Shown: one piece after another, positions 1 through 6,292 of the stretch
Numbering within the stretch: the stretch's first letter is position 1
Layout of the letters: every line of letters starts with the position of its first letter
From: Ruminococcus sp. UBA3767
GTDB lineage: Bacteria > Bacillota > Clostridia > Oscillospirales > Ruminococcaceae
DNA length: 28,128 nt
Assembly (NCBI GenBank): GCA_002371625.1
Contig: DFFV01000002.1
Location: 1-28,128, forward strand
Reading direction: 5' to 3'
Made by a program: the position numbers and the translations under genes
The notes under the pieces: generated by a model
Databases searched by the model: none
What the model saw: the letters and a program-made list of their open reading frames with translations, nothing else
What the model was told of the DNA's origin: nothing

Positions 1-65
1 ACGAGGCTCGAACTCGCTACCTCCACCTTGGCAAGGTGGCGCTCTACCAGATGAGCTAAAGCCGC
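1..65 (-). tRNA. tRNA-Gly (anticodon GCC), 3' end cut by the window edge
   Basis: On the minus strand the acceptor strand GCGGCTT, T8-A9, D-stem GCTC and anticodon stem CCACC/GGTGG with loop TTGCCAA are all visible, so the anticodon is GCC. The T-arm GTTCGAGCC is present. The 3' acceptor strand lies outside the window. It is the last member of the Val-Asp-Phe-Gly cluster in transcription order. Confidence 0.93.
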
Positions 66-91
66 ATATTGTAGGTATTTTTAATACCCGA

Positions 92-164
92 TGCCTCCGG
101 ACGGAATCGAACCATCGACACGGGGATTTTCAGTCCCCTGCTCTACCTACTGAGCTACAGAGGC
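92..164 (-). tRNA. tRNA-Phe (anticodon GAA)
   Basis: Acceptor stem GCCTCTG pairs with CGGAGGC with one G-U pair, followed by discriminator A. The anticodon stem GGGGA/TCCCC holds the loop CTGAAAA, giving anticodon GAA, and the T-loop TTCGATT is standard. The length is 73 nt. The bases after the discriminator read TCG, so CCA is not encoded, unlike in the Asp and Val genes beside it. Confidence 0.96.
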
Positions 165-183
165 AAATCTCATAAAAGAGAAA

Positions 184-260
184 TGGCGACCGGAATGGGG
201 CTCGAACCCACGACCTCTAGCGTGACAGGCTAGCGTTCTAACCAGCTGAACTACCCGGCC
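184..260 (-). tRNA. tRNA-Asp (anticodon GTC)
   Basis: Acceptor strand GGCCGGG pairs with TCCGGTC through G-U pairs, with discriminator G. The anticodon stem CTAGC/GCTAG holds loop CTGTCAC, giving anticodon GTC. The T-arm is GGGTTCGAGCCC. The 3' CCA is encoded (positions 184-186 on the complement). The length is 77 nt including CCA. Confidence 0.97.
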
Positions 261-366
261 ATTGAAAAAAATATCTTCAACCTGCCGAGGTTATGGGCAT
301 TTGAAGAACGTTATATAAAGAGTCCTGCGAAAGCCGTTTTTAAAACGACCTCCGCATTTCTCATTA

Positions 367-442
367 TGGTGGGGACAACAGGGATCGAACCTGTGACCCT
401 CTGCTTGTAAGGCAGATGCTCTCCCAGCTGAGCTATACCCCC
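367..442 (-). tRNA. tRNA-Val (anticodon TAC)
   Basis: Acceptor strand GGGGGTA pairs with TGTCCCC, with discriminator A and an encoded CCA. The anticodon stem TCTGC/GCAGA holds loop CTTACAA, giving anticodon TAC. The length is 76 nt. It is the promoter-proximal gene of the cluster. A 106-bp AT-rich spacer (261-366) without any RNA gene that I can see separates it from tRNA-Asp. Confidence 0.97.
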
Positions 443-477
443 ATTTTTTTATTCGCTGCGGTTTTCGCAACATTGAT

Positions 478-506
478 ATTATACTACATCGCAAAGCATT
501 TGTCAA
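478..506 (-). promoter_or_regulatory. Sigma-A promoter of the tRNA cluster
   Basis: On the minus strand a perfect -35 TTGACA (501-506) and a perfect -10 TATAAT (478-483) are separated by exactly 17 bp. The expected start lies about 30 bp before tRNA-Val. The match to consensus at both boxes suits a stable-RNA operon. Confidence 0.9.
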
Positions 507-556
507 GCACTTTTTTTATTTTTTTCTTATTTTTTTGAATTTTATTCTCAGCGCAC

Positions 557-585
557 AAAAAAGCCCCGAATGTTCGGGGCTTTTT
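557..585 (-). terminator. Rho-independent terminator after the SipW-like gene
   Basis: Stem AAAAGCCCCGAA pairs with TTCGGGGCTTTT around a 3-nt loop, followed on the minus strand by a T run. It lies 17 bp beyond the stop codon at 602. The A-rich and T-rich flanks would let it work in both directions. Confidence 0.88.
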
Positions 586-601
586 ACACTATTGCGCTGT
601 A

Positions 602-1642
602 TTACTTCTTCAGCTTTTTCTGCTCCTCGTCCATCATCTTCATCAGATCTTCGATAGAGCTGTTATCATTTACCTTGGTTCTTGGCTGGTCATTTCTGCG
701 AACAGGCTTTGGTGCTGCCTTCTGAGCAGGTGCAGGTGTGCTTGGTGCACTGCTTGCCGTTTCATCGCCGTCGATCAGCTTTGATGCCTTTTCATAATAA
801 GGATCGAGCTTTTTCTCCTCTGCCTGAGCCTTTGACTGCTGTGCAGGCTCGCTTTCCTTATTCTCCTTCTGGGCACGGCGCTTAGCTATCTGCTCGCCCT
901 CCTTTTCTCCTCCGAAAAGGAAATCATCGAGCTTTACATTTGTCTTATCCTGAGGCTTTTCAGGCTCCTCATCATACTCATCTTCGTACTCGTCATCGTA
1001 CTCATCGTCATATTCGTCGTCGTAATACTCATCGTCATCATACTCGTCATCGTAGTAGTCGTCCTCATCCTCGGGTGAAGAATGCTTAACAACGGCGATT
1101 ATCAGCTCGATAAGCACGAGCAGGAAGATAGGTATAGCAATGCACAGAACAAGTCCGATAGTTGAGGTTATGAACGAGATTATCTTACCGGCGGTGCGAT
1201 AATAGGTATTTGCTGTTCCTATGATATTTGAGGACTTTATGGAATAAAGAACATTTATCTTCTTTTCGTTCTCGTCATAGTCAGACTCCTGATATACTTT
1301 ATAAACAAGTCCTTCCTGACCTTCCTTTGATTCGATAGAATAAAGGCGGAACACGCTCGTTCCTATTCCCTCAACGTCCTTACACAGCAGAGCTTTGCTT
1401 ATACTGTCCTTGCTCGGTGTTCCGTCGGAAGCTACAACGAGCGAGCCCTTGGGGACGCTTGAACCCATCTTGTCAGTTTCCATTACATAGAATGAATATC
1501 CTGCAAATCCCGGTGTGGAATCCTTATTTTTAAACAGCAGGGAAAGCCCTACTACGATTATCATTTCAAGAATGATAAATACTATAAAGAATATCAGTAC
1601 GTTTTTTGCAGCGGCTGATTTCTTTTTTCTTTTGGCACTCAT
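602..1642 (-). CDS. SipW/S26-like signal peptidase homologue lacking the catalytic residues, with acidic cytoplasmic tail
   Basis: This is a 346-residue membrane protein with one TM helix at about 15-37, an external domain (40-152), a second TM helix (153-186), then a cytoplasmic Asp/Glu/Tyr-rich tract (190-228) and a charged Ala/Pro-rich tail. The external domain follows the SipW (ER-type signal peptidase) layout: TDKMGSSVPKGSLVV (56-70) aligns with the family's SGSM...GSLV box, SVFRLYSIE with the T-H-R-I box, and SSNIIGTANTYYRTAG with the IIGKV..I.Y.G segment before TM2. The catalytic Ser position is Lys58 and the His position is Phe98, so protease activity is unlikely. It may be a non-catalytic scaffold or regulator. 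It starts at ATG 1642 after AAAGGATG, has its own promoter and ends at a strong terminator. The fold assignment is by motif alignment only. Confidence 0.8.
   Translation of the reverse strand: MSAKRKKKSAAAKNVLIFFIVFIILEMIIVVGLSLLFKNKDSTPGFAGYSFYVMETDKMGSSVPKGSLVVASDGTPSKDSISKALLCKDVEGIGTSVFRLYSIESKEGQEGLVYKVYQESDYDENEKKINVLYSIKSSNIIGTANTYYRTAGKIISFITSTIGLVLCIAIPIFLLVLIELIIAVVKHSSPEDEDDYYDDEYDDDEYYDDEYDDEYDDEYEDEYDEEPEKPQDKTNVKLDDFLFGGEKEGEQIAKRRAQKENKESEPAQQSKAQAEEKKLDPYYEKASKLIDGDETASSAPSTPAPAQKAAPKPVRRNDQPRTKVNDNSSIEDLMKMMDEEQKKLKK
959..1072 (-). repeat. Low-complexity acidic Asp/Glu/Tyr repeat tract within the SipW-like gene
   Basis: Codons for residues 191-228 are nearly all GAT, GAC, GAG, GAA and TAC/TAT in irregular DDEY and DEYDDEY units. 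The encoded tract would be strongly negative and sits just after TM2 on the cytoplasmic side. Tandem tracts of this kind are prone to length change by slippage. Confidence 0.8.
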
Positions 1643-1719
1643 AAAAACATCCTTTCTTTACGCCTTTGGGCGAGATAAAATCCTTACACAAGTTGTACAG
1701 AAAACTCTGCACACTGTTT

Positions 1720-1748
1720 ATTATAACACATCACTTCGACAAATTCAA
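1720..1748 (-). promoter_or_regulatory. Sigma-A promoter of the SipW-like gene
   Basis: On the minus strand TTGAAT (1743-1748), a 17-bp spacer and TATAAT (1720-1725) are present, with the extended -10 TG at the right place (TGTTATAAT). It begins 9 bp after the stop codon of the transglutaminase gene, so the SipW-like gene can be expressed apart from the upstream pair. The leader holds a small CGCC/GGCG hairpin before the ribosome binding site. Confidence 0.82.
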
Positions 1749-1756
1749 CCGTTTTT

Positions 1757-3100
1757 TCACTTTTTTTCAGCGCTTTTTTCATCACTCGTTTCAAACCGCA
1801 CAGTAATGGTATAAGCCTCATCGTTACATATCATAGAATACTTTGAAACAGGCTCTGCGCCTTTTTTGTTAAGCACCTTATTCAAAACGGTGAACATATT
1901 TGTCGTGCCGTTCTTTGCTTCAAACAGGTCATCAACGGAATGTTTATAGGAATCCTTATCGGTGCATCTTATCCTTGCAAGATCCTCGTTATTTTTCATA
2001 GCCAGTTCGATAGCTTTTTCAAAGGTCTGCTGCGCAGCTTCCGCATCATCGCATACAAGCCCGTTCACCACAAAGTAATCAGCTTCATCGCTGTTTGCGG
2101 AAGGATATGTCATATACCTGTTTTCATCGGGGGCATGGTTTCTTTCAAACTGTCTGTCGCTCAGCCCGAAGTAGTCATATCTAACGTAGGAAACGCCCAT
2201 ATCGCCCACGGGATCGTCCCAGGTCACATCAAAGTCATACCACTTCTTATCTATCATTATCTTGTTCCAGATATGACCCTGACCTTTACCCGTTTCGCCC
2301 GCCTGACCGACAACGGGGATAGCGTTTATCCCTGCCCTGTCACAAAGCGCCAGCATAGCCTTGGTATAGCCCTCGCACACGCATCTTCCCTGAACAAGGC
2401 ACCCATAAGCCGAATACGGCTGACTGCTGTTGTCATCATAGGTGCAGTTTGTAACGATATAATCGTGCAGGTATTTCACCTTTTCATACTCGGTCATTGA
2501 AGGCTTTATCCCCTCAAGGATAGTATCTATCTTTCTGTCAAGCTCCTTTCGCTGAGCATCGGCAGTTTCTTTTGTAAGCGAATACTCAACGTTTACCGCT
2601 GTAACGTAGCCCTTCTGGTTGAGCGAGATGGTATAGCTGGCATCAATATAGTTCACATAAGGATTTGAAGATGTGAACAGGACGATAAAATCACCGACAT
2701 CTTCCTGCTTGAGCACATTGCTGTCTATCGGGATATTTTTGGTGAATTCGTAAATGCCCTTATACAGCTGATGGTACACTTTCTGCTCGCCCGGCCTGAG
2801 ATAATCGAGGAAATACTCGGAAACATAGGCATCATTGATGCTGTCGAACTCCTCCTTTGTCACCTGCTCGGCAGGCTCGGGGACGCTCTCGGTCTTAGGC
2901 TCGACCTCATAGTTGATCTTTGTTCTCGTAGCCTCGTTATAGAAGACCTCGTTCGGATCGGCAGAGGTGAAAAAGCTCTTTATATCGGCATAGACCTCGC
3001 CCTCATGATTTGCTCCCACAAGCATACTGCCTGCCAGGGACAACGCTGTTACGGCAGTTGCGAGCAATGTAACTATTCTGTTTTTACCCTTTGCTGCCAT
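1757..3100 (-). CDS. Secreted transglutaminase-like (papain-fold) protein
   Basis: This is a 447-residue protein with an N-terminal signal sequence or anchor (hydrophobic stretch TLLATAVTALSLAGSMLVGA) and a transglutaminase-core domain in the second half. Counting from the ATG at 3100, the triad is Cys242 in RCVCEGY, His276 in GHIWNKI and Asp291 in YDFDVTW, all in the order and context of the family. The region before it (about 80-200) is not recognised. Members of this superfamily act outside the cell as proteases, cross-linkers or amidases; the substrate cannot be told here. A GTG in the same frame lies 9 bp further upstream, but AGGTGAT sits 6 bp before the ATG at 3100, so ATG is preferred. 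It begins 21 bp after the CorC-like gene, suggesting co-transcription. Confidence 0.9.
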   Translation of the reverse strand: MAAKGKNRIVTLLATAVTALSLAGSMLVGANHEGEVYADIKSFFTSADPNEVFYNEATRTKINYEVEPKTESVPEPAEQVTKEEFDSINDAYVSEYFLDYLRPGEQKVYHQLYKGIYEFTKNIPIDSNVLKQEDVGDFIVLFTSSNPYVNYIDASYTISLNQKGYVTAVNVEYSLTKETADAQRKELDRKIDTILEGIKPSMTEYEKVKYLHDYIVTNCTYDDNSSQPYSAYGCLVQGRCVCEGYTKAMLALCDRAGINAIPVVGQAGETGKGQGHIWNKIMIDKKWYDFDVTWDDPVGDMGVSYVRYDYFGLSDRQFERNHAPDENRYMTYPSANSDEADYFVVNGLVCDDAEAAQQTFEKAIELAMKNNEDLARIRCTDKDSYKHSVDDLFEAKNGTTNMFTVLNKVLNKKGAEPVSKYSMICNDEAYTITVRFETSDEKSAEKK

Positions 3101-3121
3101 AGCGATCACCTGCCGTTATTA

Positions 3122-4483
3122 TTATTCCTCCCGAGGCGAATCATCCTTTTTGATAACTGCCCTGAGCTTTTCTATCCTTGTTTCGTCCGTGCTGAGCACG
3201 GTGAACTCGATATCCTCCCAGCGAACGCTTGCCTTTTCGTTTTCCTCCGGGATATACCCGAGAAGATCGACAACGAATCCGCCGATAGTATCAAACTCCG
3301 TATCATCGGGAACTTCCTTGCCAAGCACCTGCATAGCGTCAGCAAAATCAGCCGTTCCGACAAAATCCACAACGCCGTCGGAATGCTTCAGTATCTCCTC
3401 TTCCTCGTCGTCGTACTCGTCCTGTATATTTCCCACGATAGTTTCCAGCAGATCCTCCATAGTTATTATGCCTGCTGTTCCGCCGTATTCGTCAACAACG
3501 ACGGCTATCTGTGTTCTTGTTTTTGTGAACTCCTCAAAAAGCTCACCGCACTTATTGCTTTCAGGAACGAATTTTATCTCCCTCATATACTCCTTTGCCG
3601 TATGAAAGCCCGAGTCGCTTTCAAGTGCAAGCGAGAGCAGATCCTTTACGAACACCACTCCGCATATATTATCCATATTTTCGGTATACACCGGCAGGCG
3701 TGATTTTCCCTCATCTATGGCGAGCCTTATCACCTGCTTTATGTCCTCGCCCTCCTCCACGCCGATTATCTCGGTGCGGTGCGTCATAGCGTCCTTTATG
3801 TCTATGTCGTCAAACTGGAAGATATTATTTATCATCTCAGCCTGGCTTTCCTCGATACCGCCCGTTTCATTTACGGCATCGACCATCATCATTATCTCTT
3901 CCTCGGTAACAGCGTCCTGCTGTGAAGCATTCTTTACGCCGAAAGCTCTCAGCACCACTGCGCCGATGACCTCCACCAGCTTCACCGCAGGCATAAAAAT
4001 GCCTATCCACAGGCTGTAAACTCCGCTCGAACGCAGAATAAAGCGCTCGCCTATCTTTCCCGAGGTGCAAAGCCTTCTGGGGATATTCACCGCAAGCACC
4101 GTTACAGCTGTTACGACCGCAAGCACCGCAAGTGCAAAGCTGAGCGCACAAACGCCGTAATAGCCTGCGCTTGTGACCGAGTCTATATAAAACCAGCGCA
4201 GAAACGCATTTTTAAAGGTCGGGTATAAATAATAAGTGCTTACCGCCGAAACAGCCGCAAGCATAAACGAGCGTGAGATGACATTTGCCGAAACGAACCT
4301 GCCCGGCTTTTCAAGCAGAGCCGTAAGCGTGCGTGCTTTTTTATTGTTATCGGCAAGCAGCTTTTTCAGCCTTACCTCTGTCAGCTCCACCGCAGCAGCC
4401 TCGCAGGCGGTGAAAAAGCCTATCAGCAGCGTCAGCACGACGCAGATAATGACTGCAAGCCATATACGCTGGGTAATATCCAT
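3122..4483 (-). CDS. CNNM/CorC-HlyC family membrane protein (DUF21, CBS pair, transporter-associated domain)
   Basis: This 453-residue protein belongs to the CNNM/CorC group linked to divalent-cation (Mg/Co) efflux. An N-terminal DUF21 membrane domain spans about 1-185 with four hydrophobic segments. A CBS pair covers about 230-355, with DAMTHRTEI, SRLPVYTENMDNICGVVFVKDLL and VVDEYGGTAGIITMEDLLE. The C-terminal CorC_HlyC domain runs from about 368 to 448, with the DTIGGFV signature. The length is normal. In the membrane domain the usual Gly-Asn motif in the second segment and the usual Pro-Lys pair read SANVISRS (65-72) and NIPRR (133-137), so the ion site is divergent. It heads an operon with the transglutaminase-like gene. 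No strong Shine-Dalgarno is seen; AAAGGG lies about 13 bp upstream. Confidence 0.9.
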   Translation of the reverse strand: MDITQRIWLAVIICVVLTLLIGFFTACEAAAVELTEVRLKKLLADNNKKARTLTALLEKPGRFVSANVISRSFMLAAVSAVSTYYLYPTFKNAFLRWFYIDSVTSAGYYGVCALSFALAVLAVVTAVTVLAVNIPRRLCTSGKIGERFILRSSGVYSLWIGIFMPAVKLVEVIGAVVLRAFGVKNASQQDAVTEEEIMMMVDAVNETGGIEESQAEMINNIFQFDDIDIKDAMTHRTEIIGVEEGEDIKQVIRLAIDEGKSRLPVYTENMDNICGVVFVKDLLSLALESDSGFHTAKEYMREIKFVPESNKCGELFEEFTKTRTQIAVVVDEYGGTAGIITMEDLLETIVGNIQDEYDDEEEEILKHSDGVVDFVGTADFADAMQVLGKEVPDDTEFDTIGGFVVDLLGYIPEENEKASVRWEDIEFTVLSTDETRIEKLRAVIKKDDSPREE

Positions 4484-4509
4484 ATAGTTCTATCTGCCCT
4501 TTCGATATG

Positions 4510-4541
4510 AAAAAGGTGCGTCGGGGCTCTCCCGACACCTT
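4510..4541 (-). promoter_or_regulatory. Hairpin with U-run at the very 5' end of the corC-like transcript
   Basis: On the minus strand AAGGTG-TCGGG pairs with CCCGA-CG-CACCTT around a 5-nt loop (4513-4541, 2-nt bulge) and is followed by TTT, making five T in all with the end of the stem. It begins only a base or two after the expected transcription start. It could be a short attenuator or a 5' stabilising hairpin. No gene upstream on this strand needs a terminator here. Confidence 0.5.
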
Positions 4542-4549
4542 ACATTATA

Positions 4550-4578
4550 ATTCTACACAACAAAGCACTGTTTGTCAA
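4550..4578 (-). promoter_or_regulatory. Sigma-A promoter of the corC-like/transglutaminase unit
   Basis: On the minus strand a perfect TTGACA (4573-4578), a 17-bp spacer and TAGAAT (4550-4555) are found. A TATAAT also occurs just downstream but at 23 bp from the -35, which is too far. It is divergent from the malQ promoter 45 bp away. Confidence 0.82.
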
Positions 4579-4622
4579 TAGAAATATCTCACATAATCAC
4601 AAAGAAAAAAGCCCTGCTGCTA

Positions 4623-4651
4623 TTGCCAAAACACAAAAAATGGTGTATAAT
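4623..4651 (+). promoter_or_regulatory. Sigma-A promoter of the malQ-glgP operon
   Basis: TTGCCA (4623-4628), a 17-bp spacer and TATAAT (4646-4651) lie about 40 bp before the malQ start codon. I see no clear operator palindrome or CcpA cre site next to it. Confidence 0.82.
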
Positions 4652-4692
4652 TATTCTAAGCGTATTCTTTTGAACGAAAGGAGAGAAAAACT

Positions 4693-6291
4693 ATGCGCAA
4701 CAGCGGCATTCTTATGCACATCTCATCGCTTGCGAACGATTACGGCATAGGCAAGCTCGGTAAGGAAGCCTACGGCTTTGTGGATTTTCTTGTAAAGTCA
4801 AAGCAGAGCTGCTGGCAGATACTTCCCGTTTCGCCGACAAGCTACGGCGATTCGCCTTACCAGAGTTTTTCCATTCATGCGGGCAACCCTTATTTCATCG
4901 ACTTTGAAGCTCTTGAGGACGAGGGCTACCTGAAAGCTGAGGAGTACAAGGAAATAAACTGGGGAAGCGACAAGACAAAGGTGGATTATGCGCTGATATA
5001 CGAAAAGACCTTTGAGGTACTCAGAATAGCTCACAAGCGTTTCCGCAAAAAGACAGAAAAGGGCTTTCGCAAATTCATACTGATGAACCTTGACTGGATA
5101 TACACCTACGGACTGTTCATGGCGTTAAAGACCGCAAACGGCGGCAAAGCGTGGTATGAGTGGGACGATGCGCTGAAGATGCGCAAGCAGAAGGCTTTGA
5201 AAAGCGCACTGAAGGAATATGCCAACGACATTGATTTCTGGTGCTTTGTTCAGTATAAATACTATCAGCAGTGGGATAAGCTGAAAAAATACGCCAACTC
5301 AAACGGCATACGCATAATAGGAGATATACCGATATATGTTGCTTATGACAGCGTTGAGGTATGGGAACAGCCGGAGCTTTTCTATCTTGACAAGGAGAAA
5401 AAGCCTATCGAGGTAGCAGGCTGTCCGCCCGATGTTTTTTCACAGGACGGTCAGCTGTGGGGCAATCCGCTTTACCGCTGGGACTATATGGAGAAGAAAA
5501 AGTATCGCTGGTGGGTGGAAAGGATAGGTGCGGCATCAAAGCTGTATGACACGATAAGAATAGACCATTTCCGTGGATTTGAAAGCTACTACTGCATACC
5601 TTACGGTGCAAAGAACGCCCGCAAGGGACAGTGGCGCAAAGGCCCTGATATGAAGCTGTTCAAGGAAATAAACAAGCAGCTGGGCAGCATTGACATAATC
5701 GCTGAGGACCTCGGCTTCCTTACAAAGAAAGTCACCAAAATGCTCGATGCGAGCGGCTACCCGGGAATGAAGGTGCTGGAATTTGCATTCGGGAGCGGTG
5801 CGGACAACGTTTATCTTCCGCACAACTTCAAAAACAGCAACAGTATATGCTACACGGGCACTCACGATAACGAAACTATCGCAGGCTGGATAGCAGGCGC
5901 AGATAAAAAAACGGCAAAGCACTGCAAGGACTATCTCGGCGTTACAAAAAATGCAGATGTGCCGTGGGCGATGATAAAGCTGTGCTGGGCAAGCGTTTCG
6001 CAGACGGCGGTAACGCAGATGCAGGATCTGCTGCAGCTTGATAATTCGGCAAGGATGAACACGCCTTCAACTCTCGGCGGAAACTGGCAGTGGCGGCTTG
6101 AAAGCATGGACGAGCTGACCGATGCGCTGGCAAAGAAGCTCGCTGAGCTTACGCAGCTTTACGGAAGATGCAAATGCGGGCAGCCCGACGAGGACAAGGA
6201 CGAAAAGGAAAAGGAAAAGAAAGAGAAAGAAAAAGAAAAAGGCTCCGACAAGAGCAGCAAGGATAAAGCTGAAAAAAAGGATAAGGACTGA
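4693..6291 (+). CDS. malQ: 4-alpha-glucanotransferase (amylomaltase, GH77) with charged C-terminal tail
   Basis: It transfers alpha-1,4-glucan segments between maltodextrins in the cytosol, making longer chains for phosphorylase and releasing glucose. The GH77 signature residues are present: nucleophile Asp291 in RIDHFRGF, acid/base Glu338 in IIAEDLGF and Asp392 in TGTHDNET. The 250s-loop sequence PPDVFSQDGQLWGNP and the ending NTPSTLGGNWQWRL are typical. The protein is 532 residues, and the last 36 (497-532) are almost entirely Lys, Glu and Asp, an extension beyond the GH77 core. The start has AAAGGAGAG 7 bp upstream. It is the first gene of the operon, with glgP beginning one base after its stop; the glgP ribosome binding site lies inside the tail codons. 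Confidence 0.97.
   Translation: MRNSGILMHISSLANDYGIGKLGKEAYGFVDFLVKSKQSCWQILPVSPTSYGDSPYQSFSIHAGNPYFIDFEALEDEGYLKAEEYKEINWGSDKTKVDYALIYEKTFEVLRIAHKRFRKKTEKGFRKFILMNLDWIYTYGLFMALKTANGGKAWYEWDDALKMRKQKALKSALKEYANDIDFWCFVQYKYYQQWDKLKKYANSNGIRIIGDIPIYVAYDSVEVWEQPELFYLDKEKKPIEVAGCPPDVFSQDGQLWGNPLYRWDYMEKKKYRWWVERIGAASKLYDTIRIDHFRGFESYYCIPYGAKNARKGQWRKGPDMKLFKEINKQLGSIDIIAEDLGFLTKKVTKMLDASGYPGMKVLEFAFGSGADNVYLPHNFKNSNSICYTGTHDNETIAGWIAGADKKTAKHCKDYLGVTKNADVPWAMIKLCWASVSQTAVTQMQDLLQLDNSARMNTPSTLGGNWQWRLESMDELTDALAKKLAELTQLYGRCKCGQPDEDKDEKEKEKKEKEKEKGSDKSSKDKAEKKDKD
6181..6288 (+). repeat. Purine-rich low-complexity tract encoding the Lys/Glu/Asp tail of MalQ
   Basis: The tract is built from GAAAAG, GACAAG and GAGAAA codon pairs on one strand. 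It contains many AAGGA-like sequences, one of which (6283-6287) is the likely glgP ribosome binding site. It encodes residues 497-532 of MalQ. Confidence 0.75.
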
Positions 6292-6292
6292 A

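Noticed and set aside
291..506. 71-codon open frame on the minus strand
   Set aside because: It runs through the tRNA-Val gene and the tRNA promoter and has no protein-like features.
1940..2500. 186-codon open frame on the plus strand
   Set aside because: It is the antisense shadow of the transglutaminase gene, whose catalytic triad and signal sequence are clear.
2771..3703. 310-codon open frame on the plus strand
   Set aside because: It lies opposite the transglutaminase and CorC-like genes and has no recognisable domain or ribosome binding site.
6122..6292. N-terminal extension of glgP by 57 codons
   Set aside because: It is the malQ coding region read in another frame, and phosphorylase similarity and the ribosome binding site begin at 6293.
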